Shown in pieces: positions 14,904 through 23,828 of a stretch of DNA of 64,000 nt. Every line of letters starts with the position of its first letter. Position 1 is the stretch's first letter. Below the pieces are notes generated by a model. That model ran no database searches and had not been told where the DNA came from. It was given only the letters and a program-made list of their open reading frames with translations. The stretch covers positions 19,852 through 83,851 of the forward strand of contig NZ_JAEMUX010000033.1 in assembly GCF_016598475.1 (NCBI RefSeq). The letters are read 5' to 3'. This DNA comes from Streptomyces adelaidensis (GTDB lineage: Bacteria > Actinomycetota > Actinomycetes > Streptomycetales > Streptomycetaceae). The position numbers were made by a program, and so were the translations under genes.

Positions 14904-17900
14904 TTACGCCTCGAACACCTCACGCACCAGCTGCTCCTGCTCGGCCTGGTGCCGCTTCGCCGAGCCCACTGCCGGCGACGAGCCGTGCGGGCGGGAGATG
15001 CGGCGCAGGCGCTCGCCGTGCGGCACGTCCGCGCCGACGGCCAGGTCCAGGTGGTCGATCAGGTTGAGGGCGATGAAGGGCCAGGCGCCCTGGTTCGCCG
15101 GCTCCTCCTGGGTCCAGAGGTACTTCTCGGCGTTCGGGTACTTGGCGATCTCCGCCTGGAGCTCGGCACCCGGGAGGGGGTACAGGCGCTCGATGCGGAT
15201 GATCGCCGTGTCCGTGATGCCGCGCTTCTGCCGCTCGGCGTTCAGGTCGTAGTAGACCTTGCCGGCGCAGAAGACGACCTTCTTCACCGCGGCCGGGTCG
15301 ACCGAGGCGTCGCCGATGACGGGACGGAACTGGCCCGTCGTGAACTCCTCCGCCTTCGACGCGGCGGCCTTGAGGCGCAGCATCGACTTCGGGGTGAAGA
15401 CCACCAGCGGCTTGTGGTGCGGGTTGTGCACCTGCCACCGCAGGAGGTGGAAGTAGTTCGACGGCAGGGTCGGCATCGCGACCGTCATGTTGTTCTGCGC
15501 GCACATCTGGAGGAAGCGCTCCGGGCGGGCGGACGAGTGGTCCGGGCCCTGGCCCTCGTAGCCGTGCGGGAGCAGGAGCGTGACGCCGGACGTCTGGCCC
15601 CACTTCTGCTCGGCCGACGAGATGAACTCGTCCACGACCGTCTGCGCGCCGTTGACGAAGTCGCCGAACTGCGCCTCCCACAGGACGAGCGCGTCGGGGC
15701 GGGCCAGCGAGTAGCCGTACTCGAAGCCCATCGCCGCGTACTCGGAGAGGAGGGAGTTGTAGACGTTCAGGCGCGCCTGGTCCTCGGAGAGGTACATCAG
15801 CGGCGTGAACTCCTCGCCGGTCTCACGGTCGATGATGACCGCGTGACGCTGGCCGAAGGTGCCGCGCTGCGAGTCCTGGCCCGCCAGGCGGACCGGGGTG
15901 CCCTCAAGGAGGAGGGAGCCGACCGCGAGGGTCTCGCCCATGCCCCAGTCGATCGTGCCGTCCTCGACCATGCCCGCCCGGCGCTGCAGCTGCGGCAGCA
16001 GACGGGGGTGGGCGGTGATGTGGTCGGGGACGTTGACCTGGGACTCGGCGATGCGCTTGACGACCTCCGCCGTGATCGCGGTGTTCACCGAGACCGGGAA
16101 GCCGTCCTGCGGGTCGTGGACCTCGGCGGACGCCGGCTGCGAGGTGGCCTCGCGGACCTCCGTGAAGACCTTCTCCAGCTGGCCCTGGTAGTCCTGCAGC
16201 GCCTGCTCGGCCTCTTCCAGGGTGATGTCGCCGCGACCGATGAGGGACTCGGTGTAGAGCTTGCGCACCGAGCGCTTCTTGTCGATCAGGTCGTACATCA
16301 GCGGCTGGGTGAAGGCCGGGTTGTCCGACTCGTTGTGACCGCGGCGGCGGTAGCAGATGAGGTCGATCACCACGTCCTTGTTGAACGCCTGGCGGAACTC
16401 GAAGGCGAGCCGCGCGATGCGGACCACGGCCTCCGGGTCGTCGCCGTTCACGTGGAAGATCGGGGCCTCGATCATGCGGGCCACGTCCGTGGCGTACATC
16501 GAGGAACGCGACGACTCGGGGGCCGCCGTGAAGCCGACCTGGTTGTTGATGACGATGTGGACCGTGCCGCCGGTGCGGTAGCCGCGCAGCTGCGACATGT
16601 TCAGGGTCTCGGCCACCACGCCCTGGCCCGCGAAGGCCGCGTCGCCGTGCAGGGCCACCGGCAGGACCGTGAAGTCCGTGCCGCCCTTGTTGATGATGTC
16701 CTGCTTGGCGCGCGAGACGCCCTCCAGGATCGGGTCCACCGCCTCCAGGTGCGAGGGGTTCGCGACCAGGGAGACCTTGATCTGCTCGCCGTCGAGACCG
16801 GTGAAGGTGCCCTCGGCGCCCAGGTGGTACTTCACGTCGCCGGAGCCGTGCATCGACTTCGGGTCGAGGTTGCCCTCGAACTCGCGGAAGATCTGCGCGT
16901 ACGACTTGCCGACGATGTTCGCGAGGACGTTCAGGCGGCCGCGGTGGGCCATGCCGATGACGACCTCGTCGAGACGGGACTCCGCCGCCGAGTCGAGGAC
17001 CGCGTCCAGCAGCGGGATGACCGACTCGCCGCCTTCGAGCGAGAAGCGCTTCTGGCCGACGTACTTCGTCTGCAGGAAGGTCTCGAAGGCCTCCGCCGCG
17101 TTCAGGCGGCGCAGGATGCGCAGCTGCTCCTCGCGCTCCGGCTTGGAGTGCGAGCGCTCGATGCGGTCCTGGATCCACTTGCGCTGCTTGGGGTCCTGGA
17201 TGTGCATGAACTCGACGCCGGTGGTGCGGCAGTACGAGTCGCGCAGCACACCGAGGATGTCGCGCAGCTTCATCAGGGACTTGCCGGCGAAACCGCCGAC
17301 CGCGAACTCGCGCTCCAGGTCCCACAGGGTGAGCCCGTGCTCGGTGATGTCCAGGTCGGGGTGCTTGCGCTGGCGGTACTCCAGCGGGTCGGTGTCGGCC
17401 ATCACGTGGCCGCGGACCCGGTAGGAGTGGATCAGCTCGAAGACCCGCGCGGCCTTGGTGACGTCGTCGTCGTGCGAGGCGTCGATGTCCTTGAGCCAGC
17501 GGACCGGCTCGTAGGGGATGCGCAGCGCCTCGAAGATCTCGTCGTAGAAGCCGGTCTCGCCGAGGAGGGAGTTCGCGACGACCCGCAGGAACTCGCCCGA
17601 GGCCGCGCCCTGGATGACCCGGTGGTCGTAGGTCGACGTGAGCGTCATGACCTTCGCGATACCGAGCTTGTTCAGGGTGTCCTGGGAGGTGCCCTGGAAC
17701 TCGGCCGGGTAGTCCATGGAGCCGACGCCCATGATGACCGACTGGCCGGGCATCAGACGGGGCACGGAGTGGACGGTGCCGAGGCCGCCGGGGTTGGTCA
17801 GGGAGACCGTCACGCCGGTGAAGTCGTCCATCGTCAGCTTGCCGTCACGGGCGCGGCGGACGATGTCCTCGTAGGCCTGCCAGAACTCGAAGAAGTTCAG

Positions 17901-18686
17901 CGTCTCGGCCTTCTTGATGCCCGCGACGACCAGCTGACGGTCGCCGTTGGGCTTCACCAGGTCGATGGCGAGGCCGAAGTTGACGTGCGGCGGCTTGACG
18001 AGGGTGGGCTTCCCGTCCTTCTCCGCGTAGTGCCAGTTCATCGACGGCATGGCCTTGATGGCCTGCACCATCGCGTAGCCGATCAGGTGCGTGAAGGAGA
18101 TCTTCCCGCCCCGGGCGCGCTTCAGATGGTTGTTGATGACGATGCGGTTGTCGAACAGCAGCTTCACCGGGACGGCGCGCACGGACGTGGCCGTGGGCAG
18201 CTCCAGGGAGGCGTTCATGTTCTTCGCCACCGCGGCGGCGGGGCCGCGCAGCGTGACCAGCTCCGGGCCCCCGGTGGGAGCCGCGGACGCGGCCTTCGCG
18301 GGGGCGGCGGCAGCGGCCGGCTTGGCGGCCGCGGGCTTCGCGGCGGCCGGGGCCGGGGCGGCAGCGGCGGGCTTCGGGGCCGCCGGCGCGGGCGCGGCCG
18401 GGGCCACCGGGGCGGCCTTGGCCGGGGCGGCGGGCGCCGCGGGTGTGGTGGTCGCTGCGGCCCCCGCGGCCGCAGTGGCCGACGGAGCCGAGGCGGCAGC
18501 TGCGCCCGGCTTGTAGTCGGCGAAGAAGTCCCACCAGGCTCGGTCTACCGAATTCGGGTCCTGGAGGTACTGCTGATAGATCTCGTCGACGAGCCATTCG
18601 TTCGGACCGAAGGCCGCAGCGGGGTTCTTACCCGCTTGGTCTGCGTCGGTCGAGATGCTCGAGTTACTGGGGGACTGTGGCGACAC
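14904..18686 (-). CDS. kgd: Multifunctional 2-oxoglutarate metabolism enzyme (E1o/E2-like, KGD)
   Basis: A 1260-residue enzyme fusing an E2-like succinyltransferase domain to a thiamine-diphosphate 2-oxoglutarate dehydrogenase E1. The N-terminus has the OdhA helix (NEWLVDEIYQQYLQDPNSVD). An Ala/Pro-rich linker of about 110 residues follows, then the acyltransferase core with DHRVIQGAASGEF, then E1 (GMAHRGRLNVLAN; GDDPEAVVRIARLAFEFRQ; RRRGHNESDNP). It works in the TCA cycle with a separate lipoamide dehydrogenase. The GTG at 18686 (MSPQSPSNSS) matches the family N-terminus; the frame stays open far upstream without support. In actinobacteria the activity is inhibited by an unphosphorylated FHA protein (GarA/OdhI), which is not in the window. 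Confidence 0.95.
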   Translation of the reverse strand: MSPQSPSNSSISTDADQAGKNPAAAFGPNEWLVDEIYQQYLQDPNSVDRAWWDFFADYKPGAAAASAPSATAAAGAAATTTPAAPAAPAKAAPVAPAAPAPAAPKPAAAAPAPAAAKPAAAKPAAAAAPAKAASAAPTGGPELVTLRGPAAAVAKNMNASLELPTATSVRAVPVKLLFDNRIVINNHLKRARGGKISFTHLIGYAMVQAIKAMPSMNWHYAEKDGKPTLVKPPHVNFGLAIDLVKPNGDRQLVVAGIKKAETLNFFEFWQAYEDIVRRARDGKLTMDDFTGVTVSLTNPGGLGTVHSVPRLMPGQSVIMGVGSMDYPAEFQGTSQDTLNKLGIAKVMTLTSTYDHRVIQGAASGEFLRVVANSLLGETGFYDEIFEALRIPYEPVRWLKDIDASHDDDVTKAARVFELIHSYRVRGHVMADTDPLEYRQRKHPDLDITEHGLTLWDLEREFAVGGFAGKSLMKLRDILGVLRDSYCRTTGVEFMHIQDPKQRKWIQDRIERSHSKPEREEQLRILRRLNAAEAFETFLQTKYVGQKRFSLEGGESVIPLLDAVLDSAAESRLDEVVIGMAHRGRLNVLANIVGKSYAQIFREFEGNLDPKSMHGSGDVKYHLGAEGTFTGLDGEQIKVSLVANPSHLEAVDPILEGVSRAKQDIINKGGTDFTVLPVALHGDAAFAGQGVVAETLNMSQLRGYRTGGTVHIVINNQVGFTAAPESSRSSMYATDVARMIEAPIFHVNGDDPEAVVRIARLAFEFRQAFNKDVVIDLICYRRRGHNESDNPAFTQPLMYDLIDKKRSVRKLYTESLIGRGDITLEEAEQALQDYQGQLEKVFTEVREATSQPASAEVHDPQDGFPVSVNTAITAEVVKRIAESQVNVPDHITAHPRLLPQLQRRAGMVEDGTIDWGMGETLAVGSLLLEGTPVRLAGQDSQRGTFGQRHAVIIDRETGEEFTPLMYLSEDQARLNVYNSLLSEYAAMGFEYGYSLARPDALVLWEAQFGDFVNGAQTVVDEFISSAEQKWGQTSGVTLLLPHGYEGQGPDHSSARPERFLQMCAQNNMTVAMPTLPSNYFHLLRWQVHNPHHKPLVVFTPKSMLRLKAAASKAEEFTTGQFRPVIGDASVDPAAVKKVVFCAGKVYYDLNAERQKRGITDTAIIRIERLYPLPGAELQAEIAKYPNAEKYLWTQEEPANQGAWPFIALNLIDHLDLAVGADVPHGERLRRISRPHGSSPAVGSAKRHQAEQEQLVREVFEA

Positions 18687-19113
18687 GGCGGCAACCGCCC
18701 TCTTCCGCTTCACAAGGTGATGGACAGCGGGAATAAAGGCTACGCCCCCGTGGCCGGGAAGGTCAGGCCGAGCCCGCCCATCGTCGTGTAAGTCACATCG
18801 GAAAGTGCGTTTCGGTGGCGGAAATGGCGGGAAACAAGCGTGGTTCCGGTCCGGAACGGGGGTGAGGGGCGCGGTGTGGGCATGCGTACGGTCGGGCCTG
18901 CGGTGATGTACACGCGGCCCTTTGCCCGAACGCACCTGATCACACGTGTCCGTCAGTGCGGACCTGGCGTGGATCTTGTGGCTCCGTTTCGAACTTTACG
19001 TCAACTTGGCGAAGAAGTAAGCCCCGGGAGGATGAGCGAAATCCGGCAATGGCGGGGGGATTCAGCCAGGGGTGTGGCGGGTATCCGGGGCGCCCCTGTC
19101 GCGGGGCGGCGCC
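18687..19113. other. Intergenic region upstream of kgd
   Basis: About 430 bases holding the kgd promoter and the 3' end of the two-component operon. A small GC hairpin (CGCCCC-TGTCG-CGGGGCG, 19091-19108) directly after the kinase stop may be its terminator. The rest has no credible gene and no recognisable operator. Confidence 0.6.
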
Positions 19114-20352
19114 TCATGGCGCCGGTAGCGCCACCTGGATGCGGCAGCCCTTGGGGGACTCGGCCACGCCGATGCGGCCGCCGTGCAGGTCCACCGCCCA
19201 GCGGGCGATCGCGAGGCCGAGGCCGGTGCCGCCGTCACTGCCGGGGCCGTGGGGGGAGCTGACGGCACCTCGGTTGAAGCGTTCGAAGACGCGGTGCCAT
19301 TCGGACTCGGGGATGCCGGGGCCCTCGTCGAGGACTTCGAGGTCGATGGACTCGGGGGTGGGGCCGCGGCGGGCCTTGACGGTGACGCGGCCGTGCGGCG
19401 GGCTGTGCTTGACCGCGTTGTCGATGAGGTTGGCGACGACCTGGTGGATCCGCTCCGGGTCCGCGTTGGCCGTCAGTTCCGGCGGGTGCACATCGAGGTG
19501 CAGATGGACGTCCGTTCGCGTGTGGTTGCCGGAGCCCGAAGTGATGCCGCCGCGCGCGGTGGACACCATCTGGGCCTCCTTGAGGACGCCCGAGAGGTAC
19601 GGCCACACCTCGAAGCGGCGGCGGCGCAGGGGGACGACGCCGTTGTCCAGGCGGGAGAGGTCCAGCAGGGTCTCCACCAGCCGGCCCAGGCGCTCGGTCT
19701 GCTTCAGGGCCGTACGCATCGTCTCGGGGTCGGCGGCCGAGATGCCGTCCACGATGTTCTCCAGGACGGCCCGCAGGCCCGCGATGGGCGTGCGCAGCTC
19801 GTGCGAGACATTCGCCACGAGCTCCTTGCGCTGGCGGTCCTGGGCCTCCAGCTCGTCGGCCATGAGATTGATCGTGTGCGCGAGGTCGCCCAGCTCGTCC
19901 CGGCGGTTCTCCCGGACCCGGCGCGTGTAGTCGCCGCGCGAGATGGACCGGGCGACCGCGTTCATCTCGTCCAGCGGGGAGGTGAGCGAATGCGCCACGA
20001 ACTGCGTAATCAGAAGTGTGGCGATCATCGAGAACACCATGATGAAGCGCAGCTCGGTCTTGGTCTGCACCGCGATCATCGACAGACCGGTGGTGATCAG
20101 GACCGAGATGACGACGAGCGCGCCGAGCTTCGTCTTGATCGAGAAGGGGCGCAGACCGCCGAGCGGTCCCGCGCCCTTCCGCGACTGCGTGCCACTGACG
20201 CTCAGCGGGCGTGGGTCACCGACGCTCGGCGAGTGTGGGTCACCGACGCTCGGCGAGTGTGGGTCACCGACGCTCGGCGAGTGTGGGTCACCCACGCTCG
20301 GCGGGCGTGGGTCACCGAGGTTCCGCGACCGTGGGTCACCGACACCGCTCAT
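19114..20352 (-). CDS. Sensor histidine kinase with repeat-bearing N-terminus
   Basis: A 412-residue membrane kinase. Order: a cytoplasmic repeat region (residues 5-50, GDPHSPSV units), a first membrane segment (about 75-95), a very short outer loop, a second segment (about 103-121), HAMP, a dimerisation domain with phospho-acceptor His184 in NVSHELRTP, and an ATPase domain with NLIDNAVKHS, DEGPGIP and GTGLGLAI. The near absence of an outside domain suggests that it senses within the membrane or cytoplasm. The gene follows the response regulator gene and forms an operon with it. The repeat encodes the N-terminus, so a later start cannot be excluded. Confidence 0.92.
   Translation of the reverse strand: MSGVGDPRSRNLGDPRPPSVGDPHSPSVGDPHSPSVGDPHSPSVGDPRPLSVSGTQSRKGAGPLGGLRPFSIKTKLGALVVISVLITTGLSMIAVQTKTELRFIMVFSMIATLLITQFVAHSLTSPLDEMNAVARSISRGDYTRRVRENRRDELGDLAHTINLMADELEAQDRQRKELVANVSHELRTPIAGLRAVLENIVDGISAADPETMRTALKQTERLGRLVETLLDLSRLDNGVVPLRRRRFEVWPYLSGVLKEAQMVSTARGGITSGSGNHTRTDVHLHLDVHPPELTANADPERIHQVVANLIDNAVKHSPPHGRVTVKARRGPTPESIDLEVLDEGPGIPESEWHRVFERFNRGAVSSPHGPGSDGGTGLGLAIARWAVDLHGGRIGVAESPKGCRIQVALPAP
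20211..20352. repeat. 24-bp minisatellite in the kinase gene
   Basis: Three identical 24-bp units start at 20211, 20235 and 20259 (beginning GTGGGTCACCGACGCTCGGC). Two diverged units follow at 20283 and 20307, then a partial unit at 20331. In the minus-strand gene they encode GDPHSPSV-type octapeptides. The unit length keeps the frame. Confidence 0.95.
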
Positions 20353-20417
20353 ACCGCCACCAGCCCCCTGTGCCTACGTGCCTGCGTGTGCTCTGCGCAC
20401 GCGGTGCGAGCACCGGT

Positions 20418-21155
20418 TCAGGGCGTCGGGGTCTCCAGGGCGTACCCCACACCGTGCACCGTGCGGATCCGCTCCGCGCCGATCTTCCGCCGCAGCGCCT
20501 TGATGTGGCTGTCCACGGTCCGCGTCCCCGACGCGTCCGCCCAGTCCCACACCTCGGCGAGCAGCTGTTCGCGCGAGAGTACGGCACGCGGGGTGTTCGC
20601 GAGGCATACGAGGAGGTCGAACTCGGTGGGCGTGAGGTGTACGTCCTCGCTGCGCACCCGGACCCGGCGCTGCGCGTGGTCGATCTCCAGCTCGCCGAGG
20701 CGCAGGATGCCCGAGCGCGGTGTGGTGGCGGCCAGCGCGGCCCGCTCCACCCGGCGCAGCAGGACGTGCACACGCGCGGCCAGCTCACGCATGGAGAACG
20801 GCTTGGTCATGTAGTCGTCGGCGCCGACGCCGAGCCCGACCAGCATGTCCGTCTCGTCGTCCCGGGCGGTGAGCATCAGCACGGGGACGGGCCGCTGGGC
20901 CTGGACGCGCCTGCACACCTCCAGGCCGTCGAAGCCGGGCAGCATGATGTCGAGGATCAGCAGGTCGGGCTGCCAGGCCTCGGCGGTGTCCACGGCGGCC
21001 GGACCGTCGGACGCGGTCTGTACGACGAAACCCTCGGCGCGCAGGCGGGCCGCGATGGCGTCGACGATCGTCGGGTCGTCCTCGACCACGAGCACCCGGC
21101 GCTGCGCGCCCGGCGTCGCTGTCGTGCTGCTGTGGGAGGTGTGTGTCTGCTCCAT
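20418..21155 (-). CDS. OmpR-family response regulator
   Basis: A 245-residue regulator. The receiver domain has the acidic pair EDD (25-27), phosphorylation site Asp69 in LILDIMLPGFDG and Lys118 in TKPF. The C-terminal winged helix has RTVDSHIKALRRKIGAERI and the ending VHGVGYALE. It is expected to be phosphorylated by the downstream kinase (66 bases away) and to bind DNA. The targets are not visible. First gene of the two-component operon. Confidence 0.95.
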   Translation of the reverse strand: MEQTHTSHSSTTATPGAQRRVLVVEDDPTIVDAIAARLRAEGFVVQTASDGPAAVDTAEAWQPDLLILDIMLPGFDGLEVCRRVQAQRPVPVLMLTARDDETDMLVGLGVGADDYMTKPFSMRELAARVHVLLRRVERAALAATTPRSGILRLGELEIDHAQRRVRVRSEDVHLTPTEFDLLVCLANTPRAVLSREQLLAEVWDWADASGTRTVDSHIKALRRKIGAERIRTVHGVGYALETPTP

Positions 21156-21286
21156 CGCCCGCCCCTGAGTTGCTTTCCGGAATCAGTGGGGTGATCCCTT
21201 GACTGCGCATGGGTGCGCATGACTGCGATTGACGCTTGAATGATCGGCGCCAGGCAAGCAGGGTACGGGCAGTCACCACGCCACGG

Positions 21287-21961
21287 CTATCCAGGTCGGA
21301 CCGCGAGATGTACGACGTCCGGAACTCCCCGGGCAACCGGGATCTCTTCGGTACGCACGTGTTGGAACCCGGCATTCCCCAAGGTTTCCTCGAATTCCGC
21401 AGATGGCTGGGCGGACCACACCGCGAGTACCCCACCAGGCCTCAACACCCTTGCGCAGCTTGCCAGTCCGGCAGGTGAGTACAGGTTTCCGTTGCCCTCG
21501 CAGACGGTCCAACCAGGCCCGTTGTCGATGTCGAGGCAGAGCGCGTCGAACGTGTCGGATGTCTCATTGACGTACTCGACGAGATCCGCTGCGACGATGT
21601 CCGTGCGGGGGTCGGCGAGCGCCCGCTCGGAGACTTGGGCCAGTGGTCCCGCGCGATGCCATTCGATGACGGAGAGTTCGCGTTCGACAACTGTGATCGG
21701 CCCCCAACGCGGGTCGGCCGCGGCGTGCGCGAGCGAGAAACCGACGCCCAGACCCCCGATCAGCACACTCGGCCGAAAACGACCGGCCAGCGCGTCGAGG
21801 GCGGCGTCGACCAGTAACCGCTCCGAGCGCCCGTCCGAAGTGTCCATGAGGAAGCACCCGTTGGCGATGATCTGCAGCAGCTCCCCGTGCCGCCGCAGCA
21901 CGACCTCGCCGTACGGGCCCTCGCGCCGGTCGATGACTTCGGGTGGGTCAGTGGTGGGCAT
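21287..21961 (-). CDS. Spermidine synthase-like / methyltransferase-fold protein
   Basis: A 224-residue protein with the spermidine-synthase fold: an N-terminal beta region (GPYGEVVLRRHGELLQIIANG), LLVDAALDAL, the glycine motif VLIGGLGVGFSL, then VVERELSVIEWHR and LCLDIDNGPGW. The polyamine-binding residues of true synthases are only partly recognisable, so the substrate is open. I chose the ATG at 21961 over 21988 because GAAGATGGG precedes it. Confidence 0.82.
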   Translation of the reverse strand: MPTTDPPEVIDRREGPYGEVVLRRHGELLQIIANGCFLMDTSDGRSERLLVDAALDALAGRFRPSVLIGGLGVGFSLAHAAADPRWGPITVVERELSVIEWHRAGPLAQVSERALADPRTDIVAADLVEYVNETSDTFDALCLDIDNGPGWTVCEGNGNLYSPAGLASCARVLRPGGVLAVWSAQPSAEFEETLGNAGFQHVRTEEIPVARGVPDVVHLAVRPG

Positions 21962-22031
21962 TGGCCCATCTTCACGCGTCCTTGGCACGCGGGCGGCCGA
22001 ATTACGGCGGCCCCGCCGCCACTTGGCGTGA

Positions 22032-23786
22032 TCAGAGCACCAGGCCGTGGCCGTACGGGAAGACCGGGTCCTCGGTGTCGTTGGGTACGTCGGAGCGGGA
22101 CGCCTCGACGGCCGCCATGGAACGCGGCAGCTCGAAGGGCAACCGGCCCTCGGCGCGGGCCCGTCCGAAGGCCACGTCCAGCAGGGCCGCGTCGGACGCC
22201 CCGTAGTCGGCGACGAGCGCGGCGGCCTTCGCGGCGATCTCCGGGAGTACGGCGGGGCGTTCCAGGTTGACGCAGACCAGGGTGGGCACGGCCTTGAGCA
22301 GCGCCAGGATCTCCTTCAGCCGCTCCTCGCCGAACGCCAGCGACCCGGCGTGGAAGAACGACTCGAAGAACCCCGGCCGTTCCTCATGCGGCGTGCGCAG
22401 CCGCAGCACGGCCACGTCCGCGTCGGCCGGCTCGGCCACGACATTGCCGTACAGGGACGCCGTCTGCGCGCCCACGCCCTCGACGTACAGGTTCGGGCGG
22501 TCGGTGAGGGGGAGCAGGGAGTGGTTGGTCAGGACCGTGAGGGAGCGGCGCTGGGCGGCGCGGCCGAGGGCGGTGAACTCGCTCGCGCCGACGGTCTCCT
22601 CGGCCCGGTTCGGGTCGACGTAGCGCCGCTCGAAGAGCCCGAGCACGAACTTCTCGCGCAGGAGCCGGCGTACGGAGGTATCGAGGCGCTCCTCGGAGAT
22701 CCGGCCGGAGCGGACCAGCTCCACGATCACCTCGGGGCACTGTTCGCCGCCGAACTGGTCGGCGCCCGCGTCCAGGGACTTCGCCGCGCGTTCGGCGACG
22801 GTGAGGTGTTCGACGCCCCAGGCGCGGGCCTCGTGCATCTCGTCGCCGATGGGCGCGTCGGTGAGCAGGCCCCAGTCGGTGCAGACGATGCCGTCGAAGC
22901 CGAGGCGTTCGCGCAGCAGCCCGGTCAGGACGTCCCGGTTGAAGCCGAAGCCGACCTCCTCCCAGTCGTCCACACCGATCGGCCGGCCGTAGTACGGCAT
23001 CATCTGCGAGCAGCCGGCCTCGATGGCCGCCTTGAACGGCGCGAGGTGGTGGTCGCGCATGCCGCCCGGATAGATCTGGTCCTTGCCGTGCGGGAAGTGC
23101 GGGTCCTCGCCGTCCTTCTGCGGTCCGCCGCCGGGGAAGTGCTTGACCATGGCGGCGACGGAGCGCGGACCGAGCCGGGGTCCTTGAAGACCGCGTACGT
23201 ACGCCCGTACGAGTGCGCTCGTGACCTCGGCGGACGAGCCGAAGGTGCCGGACTGGCGGGACCAGCGGGGCTCGGTGGCGAGGTCGATCTGCGGATGCAG
23301 GGCGACGCGGAAGCCGACGGAGAGATACTCGCGGCGGACCGTGTCGCCGAACCGTTCCACCAGCTCCGGTTCGCCGATCGCGGCCAGGCCCAGGGGTTCG
23401 GGCCAGGCCGAGAAGGCGCCGGAGTTGAAGGACGCGCCCGGGTTGTCGGTGAACGAGTGGCGCGGGTCGGTGGAGAGGGTGACCGGGATGCCCAGCCGGG
23501 TGTCCGCCGCGAGCGCCTGGAGCCGGTTGACCCACTCGGCCGTCTCCCGGACGCCGTGCTGACCCAGGAGGTTGAAGTGGGTCAGATGCCCCTCCGTGAC
23601 CAGCTCGGTGGTGCCGCGCCGGAGGAACGGTCCGTCGGTGGCGTCGACGAGCGTCCCGTCGCCGTTCATCGTCAGCATCGAGTGGAAGAGCTGGCCCGCC
23701 TTCTCCGCGAGGGTCATCCGGGCCAGGAGGTCCGCCACCCGTTCGTCGACGGGGCGGTTCGGGTCGCGGTACGGGGACGTGGGCAT
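22032..23786 (-). CDS. Glycoside hydrolase family 3 (beta-glucosidase type)
   Basis: A 584-residue GH3 enzyme without a signal peptide, so intracellular. The N-terminal barrel carries VKHFPGGGPQKDGEDPHFPH and the nucleophile Asp in GFDGIVCTDWG. The C-terminal sandwich domain holds the acid/base region. The KHFPGGG motif followed by QKDGEDPH is the glucosidase/exo-glucanase version rather than the NagZ version. It lies 42 bases downstream of an MFS transporter gene, with a divergent TetR gene beyond. Import of an oligosaccharide followed by cleavage inside the cell is the likely role. Confidence 0.92.
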   Translation of the reverse strand: MPTSPYRDPNRPVDERVADLLARMTLAEKAGQLFHSMLTMNGDGTLVDATDGPFLRRGTTELVTEGHLTHFNLLGQHGVRETAEWVNRLQALAADTRLGIPVTLSTDPRHSFTDNPGASFNSGAFSAWPEPLGLAAIGEPELVERFGDTVRREYLSVGFRVALHPQIDLATEPRWSRQSGTFGSSAEVTSALVRAYVRGLQGPRLGPRSVAAMVKHFPGGGPQKDGEDPHFPHGKDQIYPGGMRDHHLAPFKAAIEAGCSQMMPYYGRPIGVDDWEEVGFGFNRDVLTGLLRERLGFDGIVCTDWGLLTDAPIGDEMHEARAWGVEHLTVAERAAKSLDAGADQFGGEQCPEVIVELVRSGRISEERLDTSVRRLLREKFVLGLFERRYVDPNRAEETVGASEFTALGRAAQRRSLTVLTNHSLLPLTDRPNLYVEGVGAQTASLYGNVVAEPADADVAVLRLRTPHEERPGFFESFFHAGSLAFGEERLKEILALLKAVPTLVCVNLERPAVLPEIAAKAAALVADYGASDAALLDVAFGRARAEGRLPFELPRSMAAVEASRSDVPNDTEDPVFPYGHGLVL

Positions 23787-23828
23787 CCGGGTTCCTTGTA
23801 TGTGGCGGCCGGGCGGGCCGGTGCGGGG

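Noticed and set aside
14949..18791. A 1280-codon plus-strand frame opposite kgd
   Set aside because: Antisense shadow of a very well conserved gene with strong third-position GC; composition is Arg/Gly/Val/His-rich without domains.
20211..20352. Regular 24-bp repeats considered as a CRISPR array
   Set aside because: Units abut without spacers and lie in frame inside a kinase gene; no cas genes in the window.
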